Shown: positions 53,223-63,013, numbered from the stretch's first letter. The stretch is 64,000 bases of DNA from Cytobacillus gottheilii (GCF_001636345.1 NZ_KV440945.1:1961631-2025630), one strand, 5' to 3'. The notes: generated by a model not told the origin, from the sequence alone. Made by a program: numbers and translations.

Positions 53223-56200
53223 ATGAACGTAAAAACAAATGAGATTGTGATTACCGAATATAGAGAAGAGCATGCTGCACAAGTAGCGAAGATGTGGAAT
53301 CTGAGCAGAGATAGCTGGGGTGGAGATTCTAGGGTTACAACTGCGGAAGATGTGAAAACAAAAGAAGAGAACTCCGGCAATATTACCCTCTATTTAGCGA
53401 TGGACCAGGATGAGGTTGTAGGGTATTGCGGGCTATCTAAATACAGGGAGGATATCGGCGCTCTTTATATACCACTTTTGAATGTACGCCCGGATTATCA
53501 TGGCAAGAAGATCGGTAAAATGCTATTGATGAAAGCCATTTCTAAAACCGTGGAACTCGATTTTCCCCGCGTAGATTTATTTACCTGGCCGGGAAATTTG
53601 AAAGCAGTTCCACTCTATAAAAAATGCGGCTTTTTTTGGGAAGATCGCGATGATACTACACATTTAATGAACTTTATTCCATCAGTGCTAAAGATGCCGG
53701 TTTTACAGCCGTTTTTTGCAGAAGCAGATTGGTATGAGGCGAGTACGAGATTAATAGAAATTAAGCCGGATGGAGTTAAGAAAAACGGTTTTTCTTTTTA
53801 TGAATATGAATGGAGCAGTCATGGTAAAAACGTACGGGTAACATTTGAGCGAACAGGAAGAGGAATTGCTGCAATTGAAACGGATGATTTTGCGGTTGAA
53901 CTTGTAGTGCCATCTCATGAAATGATAGAAGGTCAGACTGAGCTAGTAGAAGTGCATGTGAAAAACAAAAGTGGAATCACTTTAGAGGTTCAGGCAGAAG
54001 GCATAGACAATGAACGTTCAACCCTTCAATTATCTTCAAATTTAAATGTAGCCGATGAGGCAATTATAAACGGTACAGTGATGCTTGCAGCTGGAGAGGA
54101 ACCTAATATCTGGAAAACGCATCCAGTGGTTCAAGTAGAAGTAAAAATTAACGGAGAATCCTGTCTGTTATCTCTTGGTGTGTTTCCAAAACAGCCGGCA
54201 AAAATCACCGGAAAATCAACTATGAATTTAGCATTTCTAAATGAGTTATCTCATTTTGAACTAGAGGTAGAGAACAGTTTGCCGGAAGAAGCAGCCTTTA
54301 CTGTTGAAATTGGTGAACATAATCATGTGGAACTTAAGACAAATCAATTTGTACTCGAATTAAAGCCAAAGGAAAGAGCGCTATTAACGGTTCCTTATAT
54401 TGTAAAAGAATATGGGTTCTACCAGCCGGACATAAAAATAAAAGCTGTAAAAAAGGATGGCAGTGTTCAGGTCTTCCTGCATAATGAAGTGGGCTTCGGT
54501 CTAAAAGGCTTTGGAAAGAAATTTGGAGGGGAATCTAAAAAATATTGGCATTTGTATAATGGAGTCAGCCAAGTCAGGATAAGCAAGCAAAATTATTCGA
54601 CTGCTGCTGGAAGAAATGAATTAATTGACCAGCCTTTTGCTTTTTTTATTCCCAAGCTTGGAAAACCATATTCATTTGAGTTTTCAAAGCAAAAACCTAT
54701 TTCTCTTGAGTGGATTTTGGATGAAGAGTGCATTACGTTGAAAATGGTATTTGATTCTGAAGATTTTGCTGGAATACAGCTCGCAGTCTATACATCCTTA
54801 TTTGGTGAAGGCATTGTAAAGAGGTGGGCTGAAATAAAAAACAGCCATTCTGAGATATATAATCATCTTTTCCTTCAGCAAGCAAATTATCATGACCTTG
54901 AAAACGCCATCTTCCCGCTTAAAGCTGGTGTAACAAAGTTTTCGAGAGTAAGAGAGCTGGAATATGGTGATCTTCATAAAGGAGATCTGCAGGAAAATTG
55001 GTATTTTTGTGAGCATGAAGAGATGCCAATCGGCCTTTCTTGGGCTGACGACTGGAAGGCGAATCCAGAAGGGTGGCAAATGCAGCTGGAGTTCCATATA
55101 GAAAAGCTTGTCCCAGGTGAACAGGTCGAATTGCCAGCAATTGTTCTGGCAATGGGTACATTTCATTCCTGGAAGGAGCAGCGTGATTTTGCCTTGAAAA
55201 AGAAGGTGAATAACCAGCCAACTTTATTATTCGAAAAAGAAATTATCATTAATAACGGCAATCCAGTTGTTACTCTTGGCAAAGCAGACATCGTCTTAAA
55301 AACTGCCAGAAACAATTATTTGAACGGTAAATGGAAGATGCGCGTAAATGATGCGGTCGTTTTGGAAGAAAAGCTGACTGAGCAGGATGAGAAAACAGAG
55401 TTCGGCTCTACACTACAGCTTAAGGATCATGTAGGCATTCAAACCGTAAAAGGAAGTCTTCTTAGCGATCATGAAGAAATTCGATTTGAGGAGCTGGTAT
55501 TTGCAGCAGGTGGGAGTGTCCACTCATCAATAGAAAAAGGTGAACACTATGACACCTACGTTCTTCACAATGAATTCATTGAATTGAAAGCATCACCAGA
55601 TTTCTACGCTGGCATTTATTCGCTTAAGATGAATGGAATGCAGTGGCTGCACAGTTCTTATCCGGATTTAATTGCAAAAGGCTGGTGGAATCCGTGGGCG
55701 GGAGGATATAAAACCATTCCATCAAATATCAGTCTATTTTCGCTGCAGCAAGCTAAACGTGATGCCAAATTTGTTGATCTGTCTGATTCGTATGGTAATA
55801 AGTGGAGATCATTGGCGATACGAACGGTATTTGAGCAGCATGATACGTGGGGGAATTTTCAGTTCACACAATATTTTGCAGTGCTTCCAGGTGTACCGGC
55901 AGTTGCTCATTTTGTGCGGATTAATGATCAGAATGGAAAATCAATCGCAGGAGAAACCTGGAATACAGATGTTTTTTTTACAGGAGATCAGCTGAGTGAT
56001 CTTGCTGTACATTTGCCTGATGGCAAACAGCACATATTTAAAGCTGGTATGGAAGAGATGTCGATCTTTATGCATGAAGGCAGCAGCATAAGCTCTAATG
56101 GCCGGGAAGAAAGATTATATGTATTAACAGCAGAAGAACAGAGTGAAGCAGAAGCTTATTTAAATAAGGAAGTTGCTGAATTAACCTCATCCCAAAAAGC

Positions 56201-56300
56201 AGCCGCGGTAACTGCGCCAATGTTTATGATATTCGATCACCGTCCTCTTACAGCCGATAGCTTTGAGAAGCTGCGAGGAATTTCATTTTTTAATAGTTAA
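53223..56300 (+). CDS. Large fusion: GNAT acetyltransferase domain plus beta-rich region, 1025 aa
   Basis: Residues about 8-150 form a GNAT fold: LNVRPDYHGKKIGKMLLMKAI is the acetyl-CoA loop (R/Q-x2-G-x-G type), and LKAVPLYKKCGFFWEDRDD is the substrate-side motif. The rest (about 170-1025) is beta-rich with no signal peptide or membrane helix: a CARDB-like sandwich at about 220-330 and a C-terminal part (about 770-1010) with WNPWAGGY, FTQYFAVLPG and HFVRIND that reads like the mutarotase-like sandwich of glycoside-processing enzymes. I recall no characterised protein of this build. Translation start has AGGAGG and a 19-codon ORF just before. Function unknown. Confidence 0.75.
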   Translation: MNVKTNEIVITEYREEHAAQVAKMWNLSRDSWGGDSRVTTAEDVKTKEENSGNITLYLAMDQDEVVGYCGLSKYREDIGALYIPLLNVRPDYHGKKIGKMLLMKAISKTVELDFPRVDLFTWPGNLKAVPLYKKCGFFWEDRDDTTHLMNFIPSVLKMPVLQPFFAEADWYEASTRLIEIKPDGVKKNGFSFYEYEWSSHGKNVRVTFERTGRGIAAIETDDFAVELVVPSHEMIEGQTELVEVHVKNKSGITLEVQAEGIDNERSTLQLSSNLNVADEAIINGTVMLAAGEEPNIWKTHPVVQVEVKINGESCLLSLGVFPKQPAKITGKSTMNLAFLNELSHFELEVENSLPEEAAFTVEIGEHNHVELKTNQFVLELKPKERALLTVPYIVKEYGFYQPDIKIKAVKKDGSVQVFLHNEVGFGLKGFGKKFGGESKKYWHLYNGVSQVRISKQNYSTAAGRNELIDQPFAFFIPKLGKPYSFEFSKQKPISLEWILDEECITLKMVFDSEDFAGIQLAVYTSLFGEGIVKRWAEIKNSHSEIYNHLFLQQANYHDLENAIFPLKAGVTKFSRVRELEYGDLHKGDLQENWYFCEHEEMPIGLSWADDWKANPEGWQMQLEFHIEKLVPGEQVELPAIVLAMGTFHSWKEQRDFALKKKVNNQPTLLFEKEIIINNGNPVVTLGKADIVLKTARNNYLNGKWKMRVNDAVVLEEKLTEQDEKTEFGSTLQLKDHVGIQTVKGSLLSDHEEIRFEELVFAAGGSVHSSIEKGEHYDTYVLHNEFIELKASPDFYAGIYSLKMNGMQWLHSSYPDLIAKGWWNPWAGGYKTIPSNISLFSLQQAKRDAKFVDLSDSYGNKWRSLAIRTVFEQHDTWGNFQFTQYFAVLPGVPAVAHFVRINDQNGKSIAGETWNTDVFFTGDQLSDLAVHLPDGKQHIFKAGMEEMSIFMHEGSSISSNGREERLYVLTAEEQSEAEAYLNKEVAELTSSQKAAAVTAPMFMIFDHRPLTADSFEKLRGISFFNS

Positions 56301-56378
56301 TATCAATTCTGTCCCTTAAAAGATGGTTATTTAATAAATAAAGCATGTAATACGTGAAAAAGGCTATAAAAAGAATGT

Positions 56379-56486
56379 GGGAAATAAGTATTCAGCATTG
56401 TGATAAATCTAAATGATTAGTAAACAACTTTTTATAATCATTCGGTTTACTAGTTATTATTTTTATAATATATCTTTCAAACATGA
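56379..56486. repeat. AT-rich hairpin module preceding repeat copy 4
   Basis: Begins GGGAAATAAGTATT as at 7007. AAATGATTAG and TAATCATTCGGTTT resemble the terminator arms of the 7007 module, but the hairpin is more degenerate. 56301-56778 has no gene: it holds this module, repeat copy 4 and the promoter region of the amidohydrolase. Confidence 0.65.
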
Positions 56487-56618
56487 GTGAAATGGAGCGG
56501 AGGACCTTCGACTCCTGTGGGCAATAGAGGAAAAGGTGAGACCCCGCAGAAGCTTTGCTTCGAGGAGGCTCAGCTTCCTCCCCACGGAAAGCGAGGGTCC
56601 GCAGCGCAATGGAACGGG
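56487..56618. repeat. GC-rich dispersed intergenic repeat, copy 4
   Basis: GTGAAATGGAGCGGAGG at the start and GCAGCGCAATGGAACGG at the end, as in copy 2. Arms ACCTTCG and CGAGGGT pair with one G-T, keeping the stem seen in other copies. Confidence 0.88.
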
Positions 56619-56778
56619 CGTCTTTAAATACCTAAACCATGACATTGAACTTTCATGTGTTAGATATATTTTTTTCTTTTTGTCCCACCTCTTCTTTCAA
56701 AAGCCATATGTTATGGTATTAATTAGAACGTTCAGTTACTATAATAAAAGCAAACATTTTAAAGTTAAAGGAGTACAT

Positions 56779-57636
56779 ATGAAAATCATTGACGCACATA
56801 TTCATTTTTCAAATGTAAAATCTTTTCATCATACTGCCGCAGAGATTTCTAAAGTGGATTATTCTTATGATGGCTATATAAATGAATATAAAGAAGCGAA
56901 CGTTGTATTAAGCATCGCTATGGGGCTAACGGAGACAGATAAAATGGGTTTCCCTGACCATGAGGCTGTAACGCCAATGGGCTTGGATTTAGGAGATGCT
57001 TTGCCGGAACAGATCGTATATTGTGCAGGAATAAATCCATTTGATTTGGATGAAGCTGCTTTAGGCAGACTTGAGCAGGAACTGCAGCATCCAAGAGTGG
57101 TTGGGATTAAAATCTATCTTGGTTATTATCCTTTTTATGCATATGATGAGGTATATGAACCGGTATATAAGCTTGCAGAAAAGTATGGAGTACCGGTCGT
57201 GTTTCATACAGGCGACACATATTCAGAGCGAGGGCTATTAAAATATTCTCATCCGCTTGCAATTGATGAAGTAGCTGTAAAGCACCGAAATGTGCAGTTT
57301 ATGATGGCTCATTTTGGAGATCCATGGACGATCACTGGTGCAGAAATCATTTATAAAAATTCGAATGTATATGCCGACTTATCTGGGATAATTGTTGGTA
57401 CTGAAGAGGAACTGAAAAAAAGAAGCGAAGGCCGTTTCTTAGATCATTTAAGACATGCTCTTGTGTTCGCTGATTCCTATGATAAGCTGTTATTTGGAAC
57501 TGATTGGCCGCTTGCTCCGGTTGGTCCATATATCCAATTTATCAAAGATTTAATACCGGAAGAATATCATGAAGATGTATTTTATAATACAGCTGTAAAG
57601 CTTTTTCCAAAGATAAAACCATTTCTAAAAGAATAA
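56779..57636 (+). CDS. Amidohydrolase-family metal-dependent hydrolase, 285 aa
   Basis: TIM-barrel of the amidohydrolase_2 (PF04909-like) group: DAHIHF at residues 5-10 (two metal His), GVPVVFHTGDTY (about 143-154), MMAHFGDPW and LLFGTDWPLAP (the final Asp). Substrate unknown; members decarboxylate or hydrolyse small aromatic and lactone substrates. ATG 56779 with AAAGGAG upstream. The open frame extends to 56536 through repeat copy 4, which is not coding. A terminator follows. Confidence 0.85.
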   Translation: MKIIDAHIHFSNVKSFHHTAAEISKVDYSYDGYINEYKEANVVLSIAMGLTETDKMGFPDHEAVTPMGLDLGDALPEQIVYCAGINPFDLDEAALGRLEQELQHPRVVGIKIYLGYYPFYAYDEVYEPVYKLAEKYGVPVVFHTGDTYSERGLLKYSHPLAIDEVAVKHRNVQFMMAHFGDPWTITGAEIIYKNSNVYADLSGIIVGTEEELKKRSEGRFLDHLRHALVFADSYDKLLFGTDWPLAPVGPYIQFIKDLIPEEYHEDVFYNTAVKLFPKIKPFLKE

Positions 57637-57642
57637 GAAGTA

Positions 57643-57672
57643 AGGCCGTCAATCACTGACGGTCTTTATTTA
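57643..57672 (+). terminator. Terminator of the amidohydrolase
   Basis: GGCCGTC pairs with GACGGTC (one mismatch) and a T-rich end. Confidence 0.75.
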
Positions 57673-57716
57673 AATGCTTGTACATATATTATGGAAAAAG
57701 GGGGCAGAAGATCGAA

Positions 57717-58559
57717 ATGAAAATTGCGTGGGTAACAGACAGTACAGCTGCAATGGATGACGTAATGCAAAACCATCCGGATGTGTATATTGTTCCAATT
57801 ACGATCCTGCTGGACGAGCAAGAATATATTGATGGAGTGGACCTTACACCGGCAGCTCTTTATGAAACGTTAAAAAGTATAAAAGCAGTACCTAAAACCT
57901 CTCAGCCTTCTATCGGAACGTTTCAGCAGTTGTTTGAAAAGCTGGGGGAGACATATGATGCCATCATTGCTGTACATCTCTCTGAAAAATTGAGCGGGAC
58001 CGTTTCTTCCTGTAAACAGGCGGCAGAACTTGTGAAGATTCCTGTTTACACAATTGATTCTGGGCTGATATCATATCCGCTTACGTGGTTGGTGAAAAAA
58101 GGAATGCAGCTTGCTGAGCAAGAATTGCAGCCAGAGCAGATTACAACAAAACTGGAATCATTAAAACACGAGAATGAATTATATGTATTAATAGGAAGCT
58201 TGGAACAGCTTCATAGAAGTGGACGGATGAATGGCCTGCAATTTTTCCTAGGGAGCGTGCTTCAAATTACCCCAATCATCTCGCTGGAACAGGGTCAATT
58301 AAACACGAAAGAAAAGGTGAGAAGTAAGAAAAAAGCACAAGAAAAAATGATAAATTATTTAAAGTCAGCATATGAACAGCATGAACTGAAAGAAGCATTT
58401 ATCCTTTATGGATTGCACAGGGAAATAGCAGAAGAATGGAAAAGGACAATCGAAATGGAAATCCCCGGTCTTGTGCTGAATTGTTACCCATTGGGAGCAG
58501 CAGTTGGCCTTCATGCAGGCGAAGATACACTGGGAATTAGCTGGTTTAACAAGCAATAA
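57717..58559 (+). CDS. DegV family fatty-acid-binding protein, 280 aa
   Basis: DegV/FakB-like protein that binds fatty acids for phosphorylation by a FakA kinase. Motif DSTAAMDD near the start, then TSQPSIGTFQQLFEKL, HLSEKLSGTVSSCKQAAE, LEQLHRSGRMNG and PLGAAVGLHAGEDTLGISW at the end. Length is typical. The frame is open from 57678, but ATG 57717 has AGGGGGC upstream and fits family starts. No FakA gene in the window. Bacillus has several paralogues. Confidence 0.88.
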   Translation: MKIAWVTDSTAAMDDVMQNHPDVYIVPITILLDEQEYIDGVDLTPAALYETLKSIKAVPKTSQPSIGTFQQLFEKLGETYDAIIAVHLSEKLSGTVSSCKQAAELVKIPVYTIDSGLISYPLTWLVKKGMQLAEQELQPEQITTKLESLKHENELYVLIGSLEQLHRSGRMNGLQFFLGSVLQITPIISLEQGQLNTKEKVRSKKKAQEKMINYLKSAYEQHELKEAFILYGLHREIAEEWKRTIEMEIPGLVLNCYPLGAAVGLHAGEDTLGISWFNKQ

Positions 58560-58601
58560 ACATATAGAAGCTAAAATTTTAATAATGACAATCATATTCT
58601 G

Positions 58602-58660
58602 AAACCGAACAATTTTAGCAGCTGTTAATAATACGCTGTCTAATGGTTCGGCTTTTTTGC
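58602..58660 (+). terminator. Imperfect hairpin terminator of the degV-like gene
   Basis: AACCGAACAATTTTAGCAGC and GCTGTCTAATGGTTCGGC pair with mismatches, then six T. Its arms resemble the AACCGAAT arms of the repeat-associated module at 7035. Confidence 0.65.
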
Positions 58661-58729
58661 TTTTCACATAGTTAGGCTTCTTTTATTTATATGATAATAT
58701 GTATTATAGCAGGATGAGGAGGGGCACAA

Positions 58730-59395
58730 GTGGATCAAAGAGAAATCATAGAAAAAACGGAGCTTTTTGTGCAGCAAGTCATGCAGGAAGACTGCACGGG
58801 GCATGATTGGTATCATGTAAACAGAGTCCGGGATACGGCGAAATATATACATAAACAAGAAAAGCTTGGAGATTTGTTTATAATAGAAATGTCTGCGCTT
58901 CTGCATGACGTGGCAGATGAAAAACTGAACAAATCAAAAGAAGCAGGAGAAAAAAAGCTGAACAGCTTTTTACAAGAACTTTCTTTGCCTTCTGAAACTT
59001 CAGAGGAGATTATCAATGTTATTGCAGGCATTTCTTATAAAGGCGGAAATAATCATCGTACTTTGACTATAGAGGCAAAGATTGTACAAGATGCAGATCG
59101 GTTGGATGCTTTGGGTGCTGTTGGAATAGCAAGAACCTTTGCATATGGAGGATCTAAAAATCTGCCAATTTATGATCCAGCTTTAACAGTTAGAAATGAA
59201 ATGACTGTGGAGGAGTATCGGCAGGGAAAATCATCCTCCATTAACCATTTTTACGAAAAACTTTTAAAGCTAAAAGAAAGGCTAAACACACAATCAGCCA
59301 TAAAAATAGCAGATGATCGCCATCATTTTATGGAGACTTTTTTACAGCAATTTTTTAACGAATGGAATGGTTATTATGAAAATGATTTCTCTTGA
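58730..59395 (+). CDS. ypgQ: HD-domain phosphohydrolase YpgQ, 221 aa
   Basis: HD superfamily hydrolase. Metal motifs: CTGHDWYHVNRV (His near 24-28), ALLHDVADEKL (HD, about 62-63) and QDADRLDALGAVGIARTF (Asp). YpgQ of B. subtilis hydrolyses nucleotides or pyrophosphate in vitro, as I recall. The start is GTG at 58730, 12 bases from GAGGAGGGG. The 3' end overlaps the ABC-F gene by about 20 bases. Confidence 0.9.
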   Translation: MDQREIIEKTELFVQQVMQEDCTGHDWYHVNRVRDTAKYIHKQEKLGDLFIIEMSALLHDVADEKLNKSKEAGEKKLNSFLQELSLPSETSEEIINVIAGISYKGGNNHRTLTIEAKIVQDADRLDALGAVGIARTFAYGGSKNLPIYDPALTVRNEMTVEEYRQGKSSSINHFYEKLLKLKERLNTQSAIKIADDRHHFMETFLQQFFNEWNGYYENDFS

Positions 59396-61259
59396 AAATA
59401 TATATAAATCATATGGTGAAAAAGACTTGTTCAGCGGCATTGATTTTACAATTGCCGAAAAAGATCGAGCAGGTTTGATCGGAGTAAATGGTACTGGGAA
59501 ATCCTCACTTTTGAAGATTGTTGCAGGTGTTGACTTGCCTGATTCCGGTCATATAACAGCGCCAAAAGATTATTCAATTGCTTATTTGCCTCAGGAACCA
59601 GATTTAAATCCTGACTTATCTGTTTTGGAGCAAGTCTTTGCGGGAGATGCTCCTGTTTTGAAGCTGTTAAGAGAATATGAAGAGACACTGCTGAAGTTAA
59701 ATGAGAATCCAGAAGACCAGAACGTTCAGGAAAGACTGTTTCAGCAGCAGAAGCAAATGGATGCTTTGAATGCCTGGGAAACGAGTACAAATGCTAAAAC
59801 TGTACTAACTAAACTCGGAATAGAAGATTTTAATAAGGCAGTCGGAGAGCTTTCAGGCGGGTTAAAGAAACGCGTTGCACTCGCTCAGGTCTTAATTCAA
59901 TCACCTGATTTGCTTATTCTTGATGAGCCGACAAACCATCTTGATTATGAGTCTGTTAAATGGCTTGAAGATTATTTAAGCAAATATCAGGGAGCCTTAT
60001 TAATTGTTACGCATGATCGTTATTTCTTAGATGCTGTAACCAATCGGATGTTTGAATTAGAGGGCGGTAAATTATATGCCTATAAAGGCAATTATGCAGC
60101 CTTTTTAGAAGCAAAGGCTTTGCGTGAGGAAAATGAGCAGGCAGTCATTGAAAAGCAGAATAATTTGTATCGCCGTGAACTTGAGTGGATTAGACGAGGT
60201 GCAAAAGCTCGAACAACTAAACAAAAGGCCAGAATTCAGCGATTTGATAAGCTGGACGACGAGTTATCCTCTGTAAAAGCAAATGAAAGGCTTGATATGT
60301 CGCTGCAGGGAAGCAGGCTTGGAAAACAAGTATTTGAGTTTAAAAATGTGACCAAAACATACGGTGAAAAGACGATTATGAATTCCTATGATCTTCTTAT
60401 TAAACCTGGTGATCGGATTGGCATCATCGGCAGAAACGGAACTGGAAAATCAACTTTCCTAAATATGCTTGCCGGTAATATCGCACCTGATACGGGAGAA
60501 GTTCAGGTTGGGCAAACCGTAAAAATTGCCTATTACACGCAAGAAAGTGAAGATATGGACGAAAATAAACGCATGATTGAATATTTGAAGGAAACTGCTC
60601 AAGTTGTTGAAACATCTGATGGCAAAACAATCTCTGCTGCACAGATGCTTGAACGATTCCTTTTTCCTCCATATTCGCATGGCACGCCTATTCGAAAGCT
60701 CTCTGGCGGTGAGAAAAGAAGGCTGTATTTATTAAAGATCCTGATGTCAGAACCCAATGTCCTTCTGCTGGATGAGCCTACAAATAACTTGGACACTCAA
60801 ACATTAACGGTGCTAGAGGATTATCTCGATGATTTTTCAGGAGTGGTCATTACTGTTTCCCATGATCGGTATTTTCTTGATAAAGTGGCAGAACAGCTTA
60901 TTGTCCTTCGAGGCAATGGGGTTATTGAATCAATCTACGGAAATTATAGCGATTACTTGGAAAAAGAAAATCAGAAACAGCCTGTAAAAGAAAAATCAGA
61001 TTCAGAGAAACCAAAACAACAACAGGAAAAGCCAAAGAAAAAGAAGATGACATTTAAGGAAACGAAAGAATGGGAAGAAATTGACAGTAAAATTGAGGCC
61101 GCAGAAGCGCGTATAGAAGAAATAGCAGCAGAACTTTCCAAGACGGGAAGTGATTTTGAAAAGGCCCAGTCCTTAACACAGGAAAGTGATGAGTTAAATC
61201 AGCAGCTTGAATATTTAATTGAACGATGGAGTTATTTGTCTGAGATAGCTGATCAATAA
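59376..61259 (+). CDS. yfmR: ABC-F ATPase, YfmR-like, 627 aa
   Basis: Two ABC cassettes without membrane domain: Walker A GVNGTGKSS and GRNGTGKST, signatures LSGGLKKR and LSGGEKRR, Walker B LLILDEPTNHLD and VLLLDEPTNNLD. The linker (ELEWIRRGAKARTTKQKARI) and C-terminal coiled coil with KEKSDSEKPKQQQEKPKKKK resemble YfmR, which assists ribosomes stalled at prolines along with EF-P. Paralogue uncertainty remains. ATG 59376 is inside ypgQ, so translation is coupled. Confidence 0.87.
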   Translation: MKMISLENIYKSYGEKDLFSGIDFTIAEKDRAGLIGVNGTGKSSLLKIVAGVDLPDSGHITAPKDYSIAYLPQEPDLNPDLSVLEQVFAGDAPVLKLLREYEETLLKLNENPEDQNVQERLFQQQKQMDALNAWETSTNAKTVLTKLGIEDFNKAVGELSGGLKKRVALAQVLIQSPDLLILDEPTNHLDYESVKWLEDYLSKYQGALLIVTHDRYFLDAVTNRMFELEGGKLYAYKGNYAAFLEAKALREENEQAVIEKQNNLYRRELEWIRRGAKARTTKQKARIQRFDKLDDELSSVKANERLDMSLQGSRLGKQVFEFKNVTKTYGEKTIMNSYDLLIKPGDRIGIIGRNGTGKSTFLNMLAGNIAPDTGEVQVGQTVKIAYYTQESEDMDENKRMIEYLKETAQVVETSDGKTISAAQMLERFLFPPYSHGTPIRKLSGGEKRRLYLLKILMSEPNVLLLDEPTNNLDTQTLTVLEDYLDDFSGVVITVSHDRYFLDKVAEQLIVLRGNGVIESIYGNYSDYLEKENQKQPVKEKSDSEKPKQQQEKPKKKKMTFKETKEWEEIDSKIEAAEARIEEIAAELSKTGSDFEKAQSLTQESDELNQQLEYLIERWSYLSEIADQ

Positions 61260-61346
61260 ATGAACGTAAGCATTCTGTATGAACTCAGAAGATTTGCTGT
61301 GATAAAATAAGTCTACATGCAGATCAAGTGATAAAGGGTGATACTT

Positions 61347-62471
61347 TTGAAGATAAAAGCGATTGAACCAACACCGAGTCCGAACACAATGAAAGTCATA
61401 CTTCATGAAGAACTGCCAATGGGAAAAAGCCATAATTACAAAAAGGATCAAAGTGAAGGTGCTCCCGATGTGATTAAGCAAATCCTGGAGATACAGGGAA
61501 TCAAAGGTGTATATCATGTTGCCGACTTCTTAGCAGTTGAACGAAATGCCAAATTTGACTGGCAGGAGCTTCTTCAGCAGGTTAGAGCCTGTTTTGGAGA
61601 AGAAACAGAAGCAAATCAAAATGAGCAGCGTATCGATGAGCATTACGGTGAGATAAACGCTTTAGTGCAAGTTTATAAAGGCATTCCCATGCAAGTGAAA
61701 TTAACGAATGGGACAGAAGAGAAGAGATATGGTCTGCCAGAAGCATTTGTTCAGGCTGTTGGACAAGCACAAAGTCCAGACGATAATGTTGTAGTAGTAC
61801 GTAAGTGGAAAGAATTAGGCGTTAGATATGGTGAATTTGACGCGATTGGAAAAGAAGTAGTAGAAGAGCTTTTAGCCGCTTATCCTCAGAAAAGATTAGA
61901 TATTCTAGTGGAAATCGCCAATAATCCAGATCAGCAGGAACAGCTGAAGCAGAAGGAAAAAGGCAAGGTTACGCTGGAGGATCTAAATGATCCGGATTGG
62001 CGTGTACGCTATCAAAAGCTGGAGCAAATGGACGATCCTGAATTAAATGACTTGCCTGTACTTGAAAAAGCATTAACAGACGAAAAAGCATCTATCCGCA
62101 GATTGGCAACCGTATATTTGGGCATGATTGAAGATCAGCAAGTACTTCCTCTTCTTTATAAAGCCTTAAACGATAAAACCGTCACGGTCAGAAGAACAGC
62201 AGGAGATTGTCTATCAGATTTAGGTTTTGAACAAGCAGCACCAGCCATGATGGAAGCATTAAAAGACAGCAGCAAACTTGTCCGCTGGCGTGCCGCTATG
62301 TTTTTATATGAAGTAGGCGATGAACAAGCGCTGCCGGCTTTGAAAGATGCGGAAAACGACCCTGAATTTGAAGTGAGTCTGCAGATCAAGCTTGCCATTG
62401 AGAGAATCGAAATGGGCGAAGAAGCTAAAGGATCTGTTTGGAAGCAGATGACAGAGTCAAGGAAATCTTAA
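61347..62471 (+). CDS. ypgR: YpgR, CvfC-like protein with Nfu-type and HEAT domains, 374 aa
   Basis: Residues 1-85 match the Nfu/NifU N-terminal-like module (AIEPTPSPNTMKVILHEELP, GVYHVADFLAVERN). Residues about 210-360 are HEAT-type helical repeats (DPDWRVRYQKLEQM, EKASIRRLATVYLGMI, KTVTVRRTAGDCLSDLG). The family includes the S. aureus virulence factor CvfC. Start TTG at 61347 with AAGGGTG 6 bases upstream; it gives the family N-terminus MKIKAIEPTP. Molecular role unknown. Confidence 0.88.
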   Translation: MKIKAIEPTPSPNTMKVILHEELPMGKSHNYKKDQSEGAPDVIKQILEIQGIKGVYHVADFLAVERNAKFDWQELLQQVRACFGEETEANQNEQRIDEHYGEINALVQVYKGIPMQVKLTNGTEEKRYGLPEAFVQAVGQAQSPDDNVVVVRKWKELGVRYGEFDAIGKEVVEELLAAYPQKRLDILVEIANNPDQQEQLKQKEKGKVTLEDLNDPDWRVRYQKLEQMDDPELNDLPVLEKALTDEKASIRRLATVYLGMIEDQQVLPLLYKALNDKTVTVRRTAGDCLSDLGFEQAAPAMMEALKDSSKLVRWRAAMFLYEVGDEQALPALKDAENDPEFEVSLQIKLAIERIEMGEEAKGSVWKQMTESRKS

Positions 62472-62578
62472 ATAATATGATCTTAAGAAGCAATAGTCTA
62501 GTCTCATTCACCACATTGCACATTAAATAGATTATATAGTAAAATGAATTGCAATTTTAAAAAGGAGGCATTACAAAT

Positions 62579-63013
62579 ATGTCAATGGCCTATGAAGAAT
62601 ATATGAAGCAAATGGTAAAACCAATGCGTGAGGAATTAGTCAGAGCAGGATTTGAAGAACTATTAACGGCAGAAGATGTCAATGAATTTATGAGTCAAAA
62701 TAATGAATCAGCATTAGTAGTTGTGAATTCTGTATGCGGATGTGCGGCAGGATTGGCTAGACCTGCTGCTACACAAGCTGTAATCAATACAGAAAAGAAA
62801 CCAGATCGTTTAGTGACTGTATTTGCTGGTCAGGATAAAGAAGCGACTGCCCAAATGAGAGAGTTTTTTGGTGAAATTCCGCCTTCTTCTCCATCGATGG
62901 CATTAATCAAAGGCGGAGAAGTAGTTCATTTTATTCACCGTCATGATATTGAAGACCATGCAATGGAAACCATTATGGAAAATCTCCTGACTGCATTTGA
63001 CGAAAAGCTTTAA
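62579..63013 (+). CDS. brxA: Bacilliredoxin (BrxA/BrxB, YphP), 144 aa
   Basis: Thioredoxin-fold protein with a CGC active site (Cys53, Cys55 in NSVCGCAAGLARPA). Removes bacillithiol from S-bacillithiolated proteins. Two Bacillus paralogues exist (YphP, YqiW). Position next to ypgR and ypiP suggests YphP. AAGGAGG lies about 9 bases before the ATG. A terminator follows. Confidence 0.92.
   Translation: MSMAYEEYMKQMVKPMREELVRAGFEELLTAEDVNEFMSQNNESALVVVNSVCGCAAGLARPAATQAVINTEKKPDRLVTVFAGQDKEATAQMREFFGEIPPSSPSMALIKGGEVVHFIHRHDIEDHAMETIMENLLTAFDEKL

Noticed and set aside
54798..55221. Minus-strand ORFs within the large GNAT fusion gene
   Set aside because: Low-quality shadows, no ribosome site, no family likeness.
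56536..56778. N-terminal extension of the amidohydrolase frame
   Set aside because: It runs through repeat copy 4; the DAHIHF motif and ribosome site support ATG 56779.
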